Below are positions 23,118 to 30,623 of a DNA stretch of 64,000 bases, piece by piece. Location: positions 7,936,001 through 8,000,000 of the forward strand of contig NZ_CP082301.1 of the NCBI RefSeq assembly GCF_019880305.1, written 5' to 3'. The position numbers and the translations under genes are program-made. The notes below the pieces were generated by a model, which worked only from the letters and a program-made list of their open reading frames with translations, made no database searches and was not told the origin of the DNA. Origin of the DNA: Streptomyces decoyicus. GTDB taxonomy: Bacteria > Actinomycetota > Actinomycetes > Streptomycetales > Streptomycetaceae. Positions within the stretch are counted from its first letter, which is position 1, and each line of letters opens with the position of its first letter.

Positions 23118-25727
23118 GTGACCGCCAGCTCCCGCTCTGCGCTCCGTTTCGCGCTGAGCCTCGCCGACCCCGATACCGCCGACGCGCTCGCCGAGCGGAT
23201 GGCGCCACAGCTGCTGGGCGTTCTCTCCGACCGCTTCGGGCTTCCGGAGGAGGTGGTGGAGGAGCTGTTGGGCGCGGACCCCGTGCAGATGCGGGCGGCG
23301 CTGACCATAGATCCCAAGGAATGGCTCATGGCGGCGGCGGAGACCGGCGATCCGGTGGTCGGCCGGGCGTTGTGGCATGCGAAGTACCGCAATGACGCCG
23401 GGTACCAGGAACACGCCATGGAGGAGATCCCCGGCCTCCTGGCTACCCTTCTGTACGCCGCCGACCTCGCGGATCCGCGCTGGTACGAGGACGACGGTCT
23501 GTTCCCGCTCTTTTATGAGGAGCTCACAGGCCCCCTGCTCGTGGCGATCCTGACCAGCGGGTTCCCCGGGGTGAACGCCCTTTCCCTCGCGGCGTTCGCG
23601 GTGCACCTCCCGCCGCCGGTCGTCGTGGACACCTGCCTCAGCCTCCTGGAGATCTGGGGCAGCACCGAACCGTTCGCCCTTTTCCTCAGCCTGCTCGACG
23701 ACCTCCCGGACCTGGATACCGGGCATCCATGGCTGCCGGGTCTCCTGCGGCAGGTCCTCGATGCCCCCGATCCGGCATCGTTCCTGAGGGAGCACCGGCC
23801 CGCCGGGGAGTGGGCGGACCCGGAGCATCTCCGCGCGCTGCTGGCGCTCCGTTACGGTGACATCCGGGACGTCCCCGAGACGAAGCCCGACGGTCTCGAC
23901 TGGGATCTGATCCGCCGTGAACACCAGCGCCTCCCCTTCGGCCCGGAGAGCCCCCGGTGGCCGGGCTTCCGGTACGACACCCCGCTGAGCCGGCTCGCCC
24001 GGTGGGAGGGCTGTCCCGCGGACCTGATGATGGAGAGCTTCCGCAACTACCCCGCCGGGACCGCGCTGGACGCCGCCGAGCTGCCCTTCGAGGCGCTCGT
24101 CGGGCCCGAGGCGCAGACGAGGGCGATACACCTCCCGCCCACCCTGGAGCGCGGCATAGGCAGCGGCCGGTATTCCGTGGACCGGGTGCTGGCCGAAGTG
24201 GGGCCGGCGGTGGACGTGCTTGACTCGCTGCCGTACGACCACGCACCGACCCGCAAGGCCGTAGCCGGGCTGCTCGCCTGGCTGGGCACGGATCCCGTCA
24301 ACTGGCTGACGTGCTACGCCCGGATGGGGCGCGCCCGTGGCAGTGTCGCCGAGCTGATCGTGGACGTCACCTCACCGAACTCCCGCAAGAAGCGCTGCAC
24401 CACCTGGCCATGGCCTCAGGAGGCGAAGTTCCCGGTCGGCCACCCCCAGAGCTCCCGGGCGGCATTCCTCGCCATGTTCCGGTGTGCCACGGAAGAGGTC
24501 CAGAAGGCCGTCGTCCCGCACCTCGACGCCCGGGCCGTGCAGTATTTGCTGGTGTTCGGCGAGCCCTCCCCGGCAGTCCGCGACGCGGTGGTGGCCGCCC
24601 ATGGTCTCCCGGCCCAGACCGCGATGGCCGCCTCGTACCACCTCTCGGACGAGCAGATGGACTACCTCCTGGATCTCGACGAACCGACGGTGGACGCCCA
24701 GCTGTTCCGCCACGCCCCCCTCGACCGGCCCGAACGGGAGCGGCTGCTCGCCGGACGGCTGCGGGGCGGCGGTATCCGCCCGGTGCCCGAGGAGCTGCTC
24801 GCGGTGCTGGAGGACATCACGGTCAACGACCACCGCGACTGGTTCCTCGCCGGCCTGGAATCCGGCGACCTCGGTGTGGCCCGTATGGTCGTCGGCCGAC
24901 TGCGGCTCCATGTACCGGCCAGCCGCACCCGGTTGCTGATCGCCGTATGGGAGCGCGGCGGCCCGGAGGCCGTACGGGAGATCCTGGCCATGGACCGTCT
25001 TCCGGCCCTGCTGAAGCGGTGGACGGAGCGGGCCCTCGACGCCCCGGACGGTTTGGGCCGGTTGCGCGCCCGGCTCGCCGAGGAGGAGTCCCCGGCCGGG
25101 CTCACGGAGTTCCTCACCGCGACCAGGGATCCTGGTACGCGATTGCGCCGGCTCGTCGCCGAGGGCTACCAGCGGCCCTGGGAGGGGCTCATGGCGGCCC
25201 ACCACGCCGACGGCCTCCCTGCCCCGCTGGTGAACGAGCTGGTGGAGCACCCGGACTGCCCCCGCGAACTGCTGCCGGCTGCCCTGGCGACCACTCCCGA
25301 GGCCGGGGCGGACTGGCTGCGTGACGCTCTGCGGAGCGGCCGGCTGGCCCTCGAAGACCTCATGACCTGCGCCGCCCCCGCTCGCGCCGCTCTCGCCTGC
25401 CTGCGGCGGTACGCCGACGACCGGACCGGTGCCGCGGCCCGGCAGGCAGTGCGTGAACGGGCCGTGGCACTGACCGGGGAGCATCTGGGTACGGACGTCG
25501 AGGCGTGGTCCGTCTGCCTCCAACTGCTGCCGACCTTTGCCGGAACTCTTCCCGAACTCGTCGTGGCAGCAGGGGAGATGGCGCGGCGACGAGGAACAGA
25601 CCGCCCCCTGCGATCTACCTGGCCCGGCAACTCGCCGGCCGATCCGGCCACCGTGGACATCCTTGCCGAGCGGCCGCGCCCAAGGCCCGTGTCGGACACC
25701 GTCTGCGACAGGCCGATGCACGCGTAG
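23118..25727 (+). CDS. Large conserved hypothetical helical protein
   Basis: Cytosolic protein of 869 residues; I do not recognise it. It has no signal peptide, no membrane segment and no known catalytic motif. The composition is rich in Leu, Ala, Asp, Glu and Arg, with many short amphipathic helices (for example LAERMAPQLLGVLSDRFGLP and VDTCLSLLEIWGS). Loosely repeated phrases such as LLAVLEDITVNDHRDWFLAG and REILAMDRLPALLKRW suggest an alpha-solenoid or HEAT-like scaffold. The GTG start at 23118 follows GAAGGGAACC. The stop codon lies inside the operator of the next operon, so readthrough transcription would cross that control region. Codon use is native. Confidence 0.75.
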   Translation: MTASSRSALRFALSLADPDTADALAERMAPQLLGVLSDRFGLPEEVVEELLGADPVQMRAALTIDPKEWLMAAAETGDPVVGRALWHAKYRNDAGYQEHAMEEIPGLLATLLYAADLADPRWYEDDGLFPLFYEELTGPLLVAILTSGFPGVNALSLAAFAVHLPPPVVVDTCLSLLEIWGSTEPFALFLSLLDDLPDLDTGHPWLPGLLRQVLDAPDPASFLREHRPAGEWADPEHLRALLALRYGDIRDVPETKPDGLDWDLIRREHQRLPFGPESPRWPGFRYDTPLSRLARWEGCPADLMMESFRNYPAGTALDAAELPFEALVGPEAQTRAIHLPPTLERGIGSGRYSVDRVLAEVGPAVDVLDSLPYDHAPTRKAVAGLLAWLGTDPVNWLTCYARMGRARGSVAELIVDVTSPNSRKKRCTTWPWPQEAKFPVGHPQSSRAAFLAMFRCATEEVQKAVVPHLDARAVQYLLVFGEPSPAVRDAVVAAHGLPAQTAMAASYHLSDEQMDYLLDLDEPTVDAQLFRHAPLDRPERERLLAGRLRGGGIRPVPEELLAVLEDITVNDHRDWFLAGLESGDLGVARMVVGRLRLHVPASRTRLLIAVWERGGPEAVREILAMDRLPALLKRWTERALDAPDGLGRLRARLAEEESPAGLTEFLTATRDPGTRLRRLVAEGYQRPWEGLMAAHHADGLPAPLVNELVEHPDCPRELLPAALATTPEAGADWLRDALRSGRLALEDLMTCAAPARAALACLRRYADDRTGAAARQAVRERAVALTGEHLGTDVEAWSVCLQLLPTFAGTLPELVVAAGEMARRRGTDRPLRSTWPGNSPADPATVDILAERPRPRPVSDTVCDRPMHA

Positions 25728-25771
25728 GGATTTCCCTACGTTTGACAGGTAGGGAGATGCCTACCTATCGT
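25723..25771 (+). promoter_or_regulatory. Tandem ArsR-type operators around a promoter
   Basis: Two 16-bp sites, GTAGGGATTTCCCTAC (25724-25739) and GTAGGGAGATGCCTAC (25749-25764), agree at 13 of 16 positions and begin 25 bp apart. Each is an inverted repeat of GTAGG/CCTAC. TTGACA (25742-25747) lies between them, and TATCGT (25766-25771) follows after an 18-bp spacer, so site 2 fills the gap between -35 and -10. The predicted transcript starts next to the ATG at 25779. Confidence 0.75.
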
Positions 25772-25778
25772 GAGTGCC

Positions 25779-26147
25779 ATGAACATCACTCACGCCTCCT
25801 TCCTCACCCTCCCGGTCTCCGACCAGGACCGGGCCCTGGCGTTCTACACCGAGGTCCTCGGCTTCGAGGTCCGGGTGGACCGCCAGGTCGGGTCCATGCG
25901 CTGGCTCCAGGTCGCGCCCAAGGGGGCCCAGACCGTCTTCACGCTCTCCGGCCCCGGGATGGGTGATTTCCTGCCCGGCTCCACGCAGGGGATCATGTTG
26001 GTCACGGCCGATGTCGACGCCGACTGCGCGAACCTGGCCGCGGCCGGGATCGAGGTGAACGGGCCGGACGACGTTCCCTGGGGACGGATGGCCGGCTTCC
26101 GTGACCTCGACGGTAACGGTCTGATGCTGCTCACGGAGAAGGGCTGA
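25779..26147 (+). CDS. VOC-superfamily (glyoxalase/bleomycin-resistance-like) protein
   Basis: Protein of 122 residues, one vicinal-oxygen-chelate module with two beta-alpha-beta-beta-beta halves. The N-half is HASFLTLPVSDQDRALAFYT then EVLGFEVRVD; the C-half ends with RDLDGNGLMLL, where Glu or His metal ligands usually sit but here the pattern is weak. Members act as lyases, dioxygenases or drug-binding proteins. ATG 25779 was preferred over the GTG at 25770 because the predicted transcript starts there. It is the first gene of a three-gene operon with ArsR and SRPBCC genes, all under the tandem operators. Confidence 0.85.
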   Translation: MNITHASFLTLPVSDQDRALAFYTEVLGFEVRVDRQVGSMRWLQVAPKGAQTVFTLSGPGMGDFLPGSTQGIMLVTADVDADCANLAAAGIEVNGPDDVPWGRMAGFRDLDGNGLMLLTEKG

Positions 26148-26151
26148 CGCC

Positions 26152-26493
26152 ATGGTCACGACGGGTGCCGACGAGGACCGCGTGTTCGCCGCGCTCGCCA
26201 ACGGTACCCGCCGCGAAGTGCTGCGGCTGCTGCGCGAACGCGGTCCGCAGCCCGTCCAGTCCCTCGCCGACCACTTCGACATGCGCCGCCCCAGCCTCTC
26301 GGAGCATCTGAAGGTGCTGCGGGAGGCCGGTCTCGTCTCGGAGGCGAGGGCGGGGCGCCAGCGGATCTACCGTCTGGACGCTGCGCCCCTGGCCGAGGTG
26401 CAGGACTGGCTCCATCCGTACGAGCGGTTCTGGCGCGACAGGCTCATGGGCCTGGGGGAGCTGCTCGACCGCATGCCGGACGATGAGACATGA
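26152..26493 (+). CDS. ArsR-family transcriptional regulator
   Basis: Winged-helix repressor of 113 residues. The helix-turn-helix reads VQSLADHFDMRRPSLSEHLK with the preceding ALANGTRREVLRLLRERGPQ, the standard ArsR/SmtB opening. The metal-binding CxC or CVC motifs are absent, so it belongs to the organic-ligand or non-metal branch that typically pairs with SRPBCC (AHSA1) proteins. It lies 4 bp after the VOC gene and its stop overlaps the SRPBCC start (ATGA). It probably represses its own operon through the GTAGGGA...CCTAC sites. Confidence 0.92.
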   Translation: MVTTGADEDRVFAALANGTRREVLRLLRERGPQPVQSLADHFDMRRPSLSEHLKVLREAGLVSEARAGRQRIYRLDAAPLAEVQDWLHPYERFWRDRLMGLGELLDRMPDDET

Positions 26494-26960
26494 CCTCAGC
26501 TGTCGAAAACCCAGGAGATCCGGAAGACCTCACCACCGTCCGGGTCGATCAGTTCCTCGCCCATCCGCCGGCCAAGGTCTGGCGTGCGCTCACCGAGCCC
26601 GACCTGATCGCCCAGTGGCTGATGCCGGCGGACTTCCGCCTGGAGGTCGGCCATCGCTACACGATGACCACGCTCCCACGCCCCAACACCGGCTTCTCCG
26701 GCACCGTGGCGGCCGAGGTGCTCGCATACGAAACCGGGCGGATGCTCAGCGTCCGGTGGACGGATCGGTCCGCCGCCCATGCCGCCGACTGGACGATTAC
26801 CTGGACCCTTGAAGCGGAAGGGCGCGGCACCCGCCTCTTCCTCGTGCACGAGGGATTCGACCCGGACGACCCGGCACAGATGATGGCCCGCAAGATCATG
26901 GGGAGTGGCTGGCGCTCGTACGTCATGGACGCGCTCCGGGATGTGGTGGAGCGGCTGTAA
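26490..26960 (+). CDS. SRPBCC (AHSA1/START-fold) protein
   Basis: Ligand-binding helix-grip protein of 156 residues. Markers are VRVDQFLAHPPAKVWRALTE, PDLIAQWLMPADFRLEVGHR and the C-terminal GWRSYVMDALRDVVERL helix. The family binds hydrophobic ligands in a deep pocket; bacterial AHSA1-like members commonly sit beside ArsR regulators. Translation is coupled to arsR by a 4-bp overlap. The actual ligand is unknown; with the VOC protein it suggests handling or detoxification of a small hydrophobic compound. Confidence 0.9.
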   Translation: MTSAVENPGDPEDLTTVRVDQFLAHPPAKVWRALTEPDLIAQWLMPADFRLEVGHRYTMTTLPRPNTGFSGTVAAEVLAYETGRMLSVRWTDRSAAHAADWTITWTLEAEGRGTRLFLVHEGFDPDDPAQMMARKIMGSGWRSYVMDALRDVVERL

Positions 26961-27185
26961 CTGCCCGGGTGCCTCGCATACACACCCTGCCGCGGCCCCG
27001 ACGCCGCAAGGGCCACCGCCGCCGGGAACGGAGGTGTGACATCGGTTCTCGCAGAGGGCGGGTGGCTCTCCGGCACATGTCGCACGGGCGAACCACGATC
27101 ACGGTCGGGTGAGATGTGCGGGCCATCGCGGCGACCGATGTTGCCTCTGGCGCGAAAGGAGGGAAAGAGGGGAAAGGGGTAGAGG

Positions 27186-28424
27186 GTGCGCGAAGTCACC
27201 GACCCCTTGCTGGATCTCGTCCGTTGGCACAGCGAGCCCATCGTCGCCCAGACGTTCCGCTCGACCGTGGCCGCCGTGATCTCCTATGTCGTCGCCCTGC
27301 TGCTGAGCAGCGAACCGGCGCCCCTGACCGCACCACTGACTGCCCTGCTCGTCGTCCAGGTCACCCTGTACACCACCCTCACCACCAGTGTGCGCAGGGT
27401 GAACGCCGTCGTGGTGGGGGTGGTCATCGCCATCGGCTTCAGCTCCCTGGTGGGCCTGACCTGGTGGAGCCTGGGACTGATCATCCTCGCGTCGCTGGTG
27501 ATCGGTCGTTTTGTCCGGGCCGGTGAGTTCGTGCCCGAGGTGGCGATCAGCGCGATGCTGGTGCTCGGGGTGACGACGACGCGGGTGGCCGCGACGGCTT
27601 GGGACCGGGTGCTGGAGACGCTGATCGGCGCGGTCGTCGGGCTGCTCTTCAACATGCTGTTCGTGCCACCCCTGTGGGTGCAGCCCGCCAGTGAGGCAAT
27701 CGAGGGCCTGGCCGCCAGGATGAGCCGGTTGCTGCTGAGCCTGGGCGACCAGGTGACGGGGCACACGTCCGTCGTGGAAGCCGCGGCCCGGCTGCACGAG
27801 GCGCGGCGGCTGGATCACGACATCGTGCAGGTGGACGAGGCCCTCCGGCAGGCGGAGGACAGCCTTCGGCTCAACCCCCGCGTCAAGGAGGGCCTGCTCT
27901 CCCGTGTCGTCCTGCGCACCGGGCTGGACACCCTGGAGATCTCCGCGGTGGTGCTCCGCACGGCCTGCCGCACACTGACCGACCTCGCCAAGGCGAGGAC
28001 CGACGAGTCACTCTTCCCTCCGGCCATCGCCACCGCCCTGCGGGAGCTGTTCGGCCATATGGCCCGCGCGATCGAGAGCTTCGCGGTTCTCATCACCACG
28101 CAGGTCAGTGCCAACGCGGAGGAAGCCGAGGACCGGCTCGTGGAGGAGCTCGCCGCCAGCCGCGAGAGCCGCGAGATCGTCGCGCACCTCCTCCTCGACA
28201 CCGTGCGCGACCATCCGCGCCAATGGCAGCTGCACGGCGCGCTGCTCGCCGAGATCGACCGGATCCTCGACGAGCTGGACGTGGCGAAGCGTTCCGAGCG
28301 GCTGGTGGAGGAGCTGAACCGCCAGTCCCGCGAACAGCGGGAGAAGTTCCGGTTGGTGGACAAGCTGCGGGGCCGGTTGCGCCTGGGCCGGCCGGGGCGC
28401 CGCACCACGGACGTTGCACACTAA
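27186..28424 (+). CDS. Aromatic acid exporter / FUSC-like membrane protein
   Basis: Membrane protein of 412 residues. About five to six hydrophobic segments lie in residues 20-165 (VAAVISYVVALLLSS, VVVGVVIAIGFSSLVGL, LGLIILASLVIG, AVVGLLFNMLFVPP), followed by a long helical, coiled-coil-prone cytosolic part (170-400). This is half of the canonical aromatic acid exporter/FUSC arrangement and needs oligomerisation. The GTG start at 27186 has GGAAAGGGG upstream. It is monocistronic and convergent with the tautomerase gene. Substrate is unknown. Confidence 0.82.
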   Translation: MREVTDPLLDLVRWHSEPIVAQTFRSTVAAVISYVVALLLSSEPAPLTAPLTALLVVQVTLYTTLTTSVRRVNAVVVGVVIAIGFSSLVGLTWWSLGLIILASLVIGRFVRAGEFVPEVAISAMLVLGVTTTRVAATAWDRVLETLIGAVVGLLFNMLFVPPLWVQPASEAIEGLAARMSRLLLSLGDQVTGHTSVVEAAARLHEARRLDHDIVQVDEALRQAEDSLRLNPRVKEGLLSRVVLRTGLDTLEISAVVLRTACRTLTDLAKARTDESLFPPAIATALRELFGHMARAIESFAVLITTQVSANAEEAEDRLVEELAASRESREIVAHLLLDTVRDHPRQWQLHGALLAEIDRILDELDVAKRSERLVEELNRQSREQREKFRLVDKLRGRLRLGRPGRRTTDVAH

Positions 28425-28479
28425 GGCGTCACACCGGCACGGTCATCGGCTCGGTGCAGCTCGGTCGGCCGCGGGCAGC

Positions 28480-28899
28480 TCAGCGGGCGGCGGGGGCGGC
28501 GGCCGGTACGTTCCCGGCCCGGCGGTAGAAGTCGAATTGGGTCACTCCGTTGTAGCCGTAGCTCTCGGGGTGGAGTTCGTGCAGCGCGACGCCGGACCGG
28601 GGAAGCGGACCGAGGAGGTTCGACAGCAGCTCACCGGCCTGGGCGATGAAGGCCGCCTTCTCCGCGGCGCTGTTCGTGCCCACGGTGATACTGGCCTCCA
28701 CGTGTGCGTCGCGGACGCTGGTCAGGGGCCTGCCGTCGACGTAGTAGCTGCCGGCCGGAACCAGGTTGATGTGGACGATGGTCCTCGCACTGGACTTGTG
28801 CAGGACCGAGACCGCCAGCCGGGTCAGCCCCTCGGCAAGGGCGCGCTGGACGTCGGCAGTGAGGTCGGGGTCGGTGACGGTGACCCGGAAATACGGCAT
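28480..28899 (-). CDS. Tautomerase-family protein
   Basis: 4-Oxalocrotonate tautomerase-like protein of 139 residues. The catalytic N-terminal proline is present directly after the initiator Met (MPYFRVTVTDPDL). The beta-alpha-beta fold is visible through KSSARTIVHINLVPAGSYYV and AHVEASITVGTNSAAEKAAF. At about twice the length of 4-OT, it fits the fused MSAD/cis-CaaD-like size class. Substrate is unknown. GGAG lies 5 bp upstream of ATG. It is divergent from a LysR gene and is its likely target. Confidence 0.88.
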   Translation of the reverse strand: MPYFRVTVTDPDLTADVQRALAEGLTRLAVSVLHKSSARTIVHINLVPAGSYYVDGRPLTSVRDAHVEASITVGTNSAAEKAAFIAQAGELLSNLLGPLPRSGVALHELHPESYGYNGVTQFDFYRRAGNVPAAAPAAR

Positions 28900-28994
28900 G
28901 GCTCTCCTCGGTGCGAGCTGTGGGTGTCTCCGCCGGAGCCGGCGGACGGAGCAAGCGTCGCCGAGCTGGCACCATAGATCCAACGCATATATGT

Positions 28995-29006
28995 CATACG
29001 TGTATG
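28995..29006. promoter_or_regulatory. Possible LysR binding site
   Basis: CATACGTGTATG is a 5-2-5 inverted repeat ten bases before the LysR start, in an AT-rich stretch that also has CATATATG just upstream. It is placed as expected for LysR autoregulation, but binding is inferred. Confidence 0.35.
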
Positions 29007-29016
29007 AGGCGGCCGC

Positions 29017-29934
29017 ATGACCGTGAATCTTCCCCAGCTGAGGGCCTTCCTCGCCGTCGTCGATGCGGGCGGCTTCAGTGCGGCCGCCGCCGAGTTGGGC
29101 ATGAGCCAATCGGCGGTGTCGCACGCCGTCGCCTCTCTGGAACGCGAGTTGACCGCCCCGCTGTTGGTCCGGTCTGCTCCCGTGCGGACCACCGTGCTCG
29201 GCGAGCAGGTTCTGCCGCACGCCCGTATCGCGCTGTCGGCGGTCCGGTCGGTGGAGCAGATCGCGGCCGATGCCACCGAGACCATGACCGGCACCGTGCG
29301 GCTGGCCTCCACGCCAACGGTCTGTCAGGGACTGGTCCCCGGGCTGCTCCGGCACTGGTGCGAGGACCAGCCGCGGATCACCGTGCGGGTCTTCGAGGGC
29401 GACAGCAGTGAGGTCTCGGCCTGGCTGGAGGACGGGACGGCCGATGCCGCCGTACTGATCGACCCGCCGCCCGGCTCCGGCATCCAGCTCGCCATGGACG
29501 GCTACCGGGCCTTGCTGCCACGAGACCACCCTCTGGCGGGTGAGCCGCTGGTCGACATCCGCGACCTGGAGGACGACCAGTTCCTGATCTCACCCAACGG
29601 CTGCGAGGCCCGCATCCGTACGATCCACCATCTGGCCGGGCTGCGCTTCACGCCCACTCACCGGGTACGGGACCTGGCGACCCTGATCAGCATGGTGCAG
29701 GCCGGCATCGGCGTGACCGTCCTGTCGGAGGTCTCCCGCTCGTTGATCCCGCCCGACCTGATCCTGCTGCCGCTGGAGCCCCAGACCTCGCGCCGCCTCG
29801 TACTGACCGGGCCGGAGGCCCGCCCCTGGCACCCGGCAATCCGCACCTTGGCGGAGTCGGCCGCCGGTTATCTGGCCCGAACCGATTCCCGGTCGCCCAT
29901 GGCGGTGGAAGGGCCGGCACCAGCATTGCCGTAG
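29017..29934 (+). CDS. LysR-family transcriptional regulator
   Basis: Regulator of 305 residues. The HTH is at the N-terminus (LPQLRAFLAVVDAGGFSAAA and LGMSQSAVSHAVASLEREL), the effector domain runs from about residue 90 (GTVRLASTPTVCQGLVPGLL), and the conserved MVQAGIGVTVLSE segment lies near 230. It is divergent from the tautomerase gene with a 117-bp gap, so control of that gene is the simplest role. The effector is probably an aromatic or keto acid, given the target, but this is inference. Confidence 0.92.
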   Translation: MTVNLPQLRAFLAVVDAGGFSAAAAELGMSQSAVSHAVASLERELTAPLLVRSAPVRTTVLGEQVLPHARIALSAVRSVEQIAADATETMTGTVRLASTPTVCQGLVPGLLRHWCEDQPRITVRVFEGDSSEVSAWLEDGTADAAVLIDPPPGSGIQLAMDGYRALLPRDHPLAGEPLVDIRDLEDDQFLISPNGCEARIRTIHHLAGLRFTPTHRVRDLATLISMVQAGIGVTVLSEVSRSLIPPDLILLPLEPQTSRRLVLTGPEARPWHPAIRTLAESAAGYLARTDSRSPMAVEGPAPALP

Positions 29935-30003
29935 CACGCGCCATGAACCGCAAGGCGGACGGACGGCACGTGGCCAAAGGGGCCAAGTCCCAGGCGGCTC
30001 CTC

Positions 30004-30202
30004 CTACTTGCTGTTGGCGTCCGCAAGGGTGTGGGCAACAAGGGCGTGGGCGTGACCGTGTCCCAGGCTGTGTTCGGTCTTGAGCCGGCTGACCAGTTCC
30101 CTGTGCTTGGTCAGGGGTGGTGTGGATGAGGTGCTTCCACTCGGCTATCGACCGGCCGTACTTCTTCTCGATCGACGGAGAGCAACTGGTGGGCCCCTTC
30201 AC
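30004..30202 (-). pseudogene. DUF4287-like gene with a frameshift
   Basis: Read leftward from GTG 30202 the frame gives MKGPTSCSPSIEKKYGRSIA then EWKHLIHTT, the typical start of DUF4287 proteins (KGPxSxFPSIEKKYGRP). After a CACC-CCTGACC junction near 30114-30118 the match continues in another frame as TKHRELVSRLKTEHSLGHGH and ALVAHTLADANSK before TAG at 30004. One base appears to be missing. Restoring it would give a complete small protein of about 67 residues, the usual family length. Either a recent pseudogene or a sequencing error. The family is of unknown function and often occurs beside SRPBCC/AHSA1 proteins. Confidence 0.75.
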
Positions 30203-30282
30203 GGTGTCGGTCAGGGCCGCAGGGCACCCGCCCCTGACAACGCGGCGCGGCCTGGCCGCAGGGCTGGCACCCCCACCCGGGT

Positions 30283-30349
30283 AAAAGCTATTTGTTTGCC
30301 TTAGGTGCCGCGAGGGTCTATTCTGCTCTAAGGCAAAGATTTAGCTTTT
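30283..30349 (+). promoter_or_regulatory. Long inverted repeat and promoter before the amidase operon
   Basis: Arms at 30283-30304 and 30328-30349 match at 19 of 22 positions: AAAAGCTA and TTTGCCTTAG are exact, with a 4-bp variable part between. The spacer is 23 bp. A promoter TTGCCT (30296) - 17 bp - TATTCT (30319) overlaps the left arm. The AT-rich arms stand out from the G+C-rich surroundings. A two-site operator for an unidentified regulator is the best reading; a small mobile-element remnant is less likely. Confidence 0.65.
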
Positions 30350-30407
30350 GTTGCGTGATGGCTGGGCCGCGGCTCGGCAGTCACGCGCACCTATACGGAG
30401 GGCATCC

Positions 30408-30623
30408 ATGAGCACCGTCGAACTCACTGCTGCGGAGGCCGCCCGTTGCGTGCTCCGCGCCGGGCTCCCGCCGGCGGGCGAACATCACGCCGATGTGGCC
30501 GCCACCGCGAACCACATCCACGCCGTCCTCGGCACCTTGCGCGACCTCGACTACGGGGAGACGCCCCCCGCCACTCACGCCGCCCACGTCGTCGAACGGG
30601 GGGTGACGGATGCCTCCCTTTGA
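30408..30623 (+). CDS. Small GatC/AtzG-like amidase partner
   Basis: Protein of 71 residues (TVELTAAEAARCVLRAGLPP, then HHADVAATANHIHAVLGTLR, then DLDYGETPPATHAA). Length, helical pattern and position directly before an amidase-signature gene match the small subunits (GatC, AtzG/DUF4089) that clamp and stabilise their amidase. It overlaps the amidase by 14 bp. GGAGGGCATCC precedes the ATG. A true GatC is unlikely because no gatB is adjacent, so a specialised amidase accessory is preferred. Confidence 0.72.
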   Translation: MSTVELTAAEAARCVLRAGLPPAGEHHADVAATANHIHAVLGTLRDLDYGETPPATHAAHVVERGVTDASL

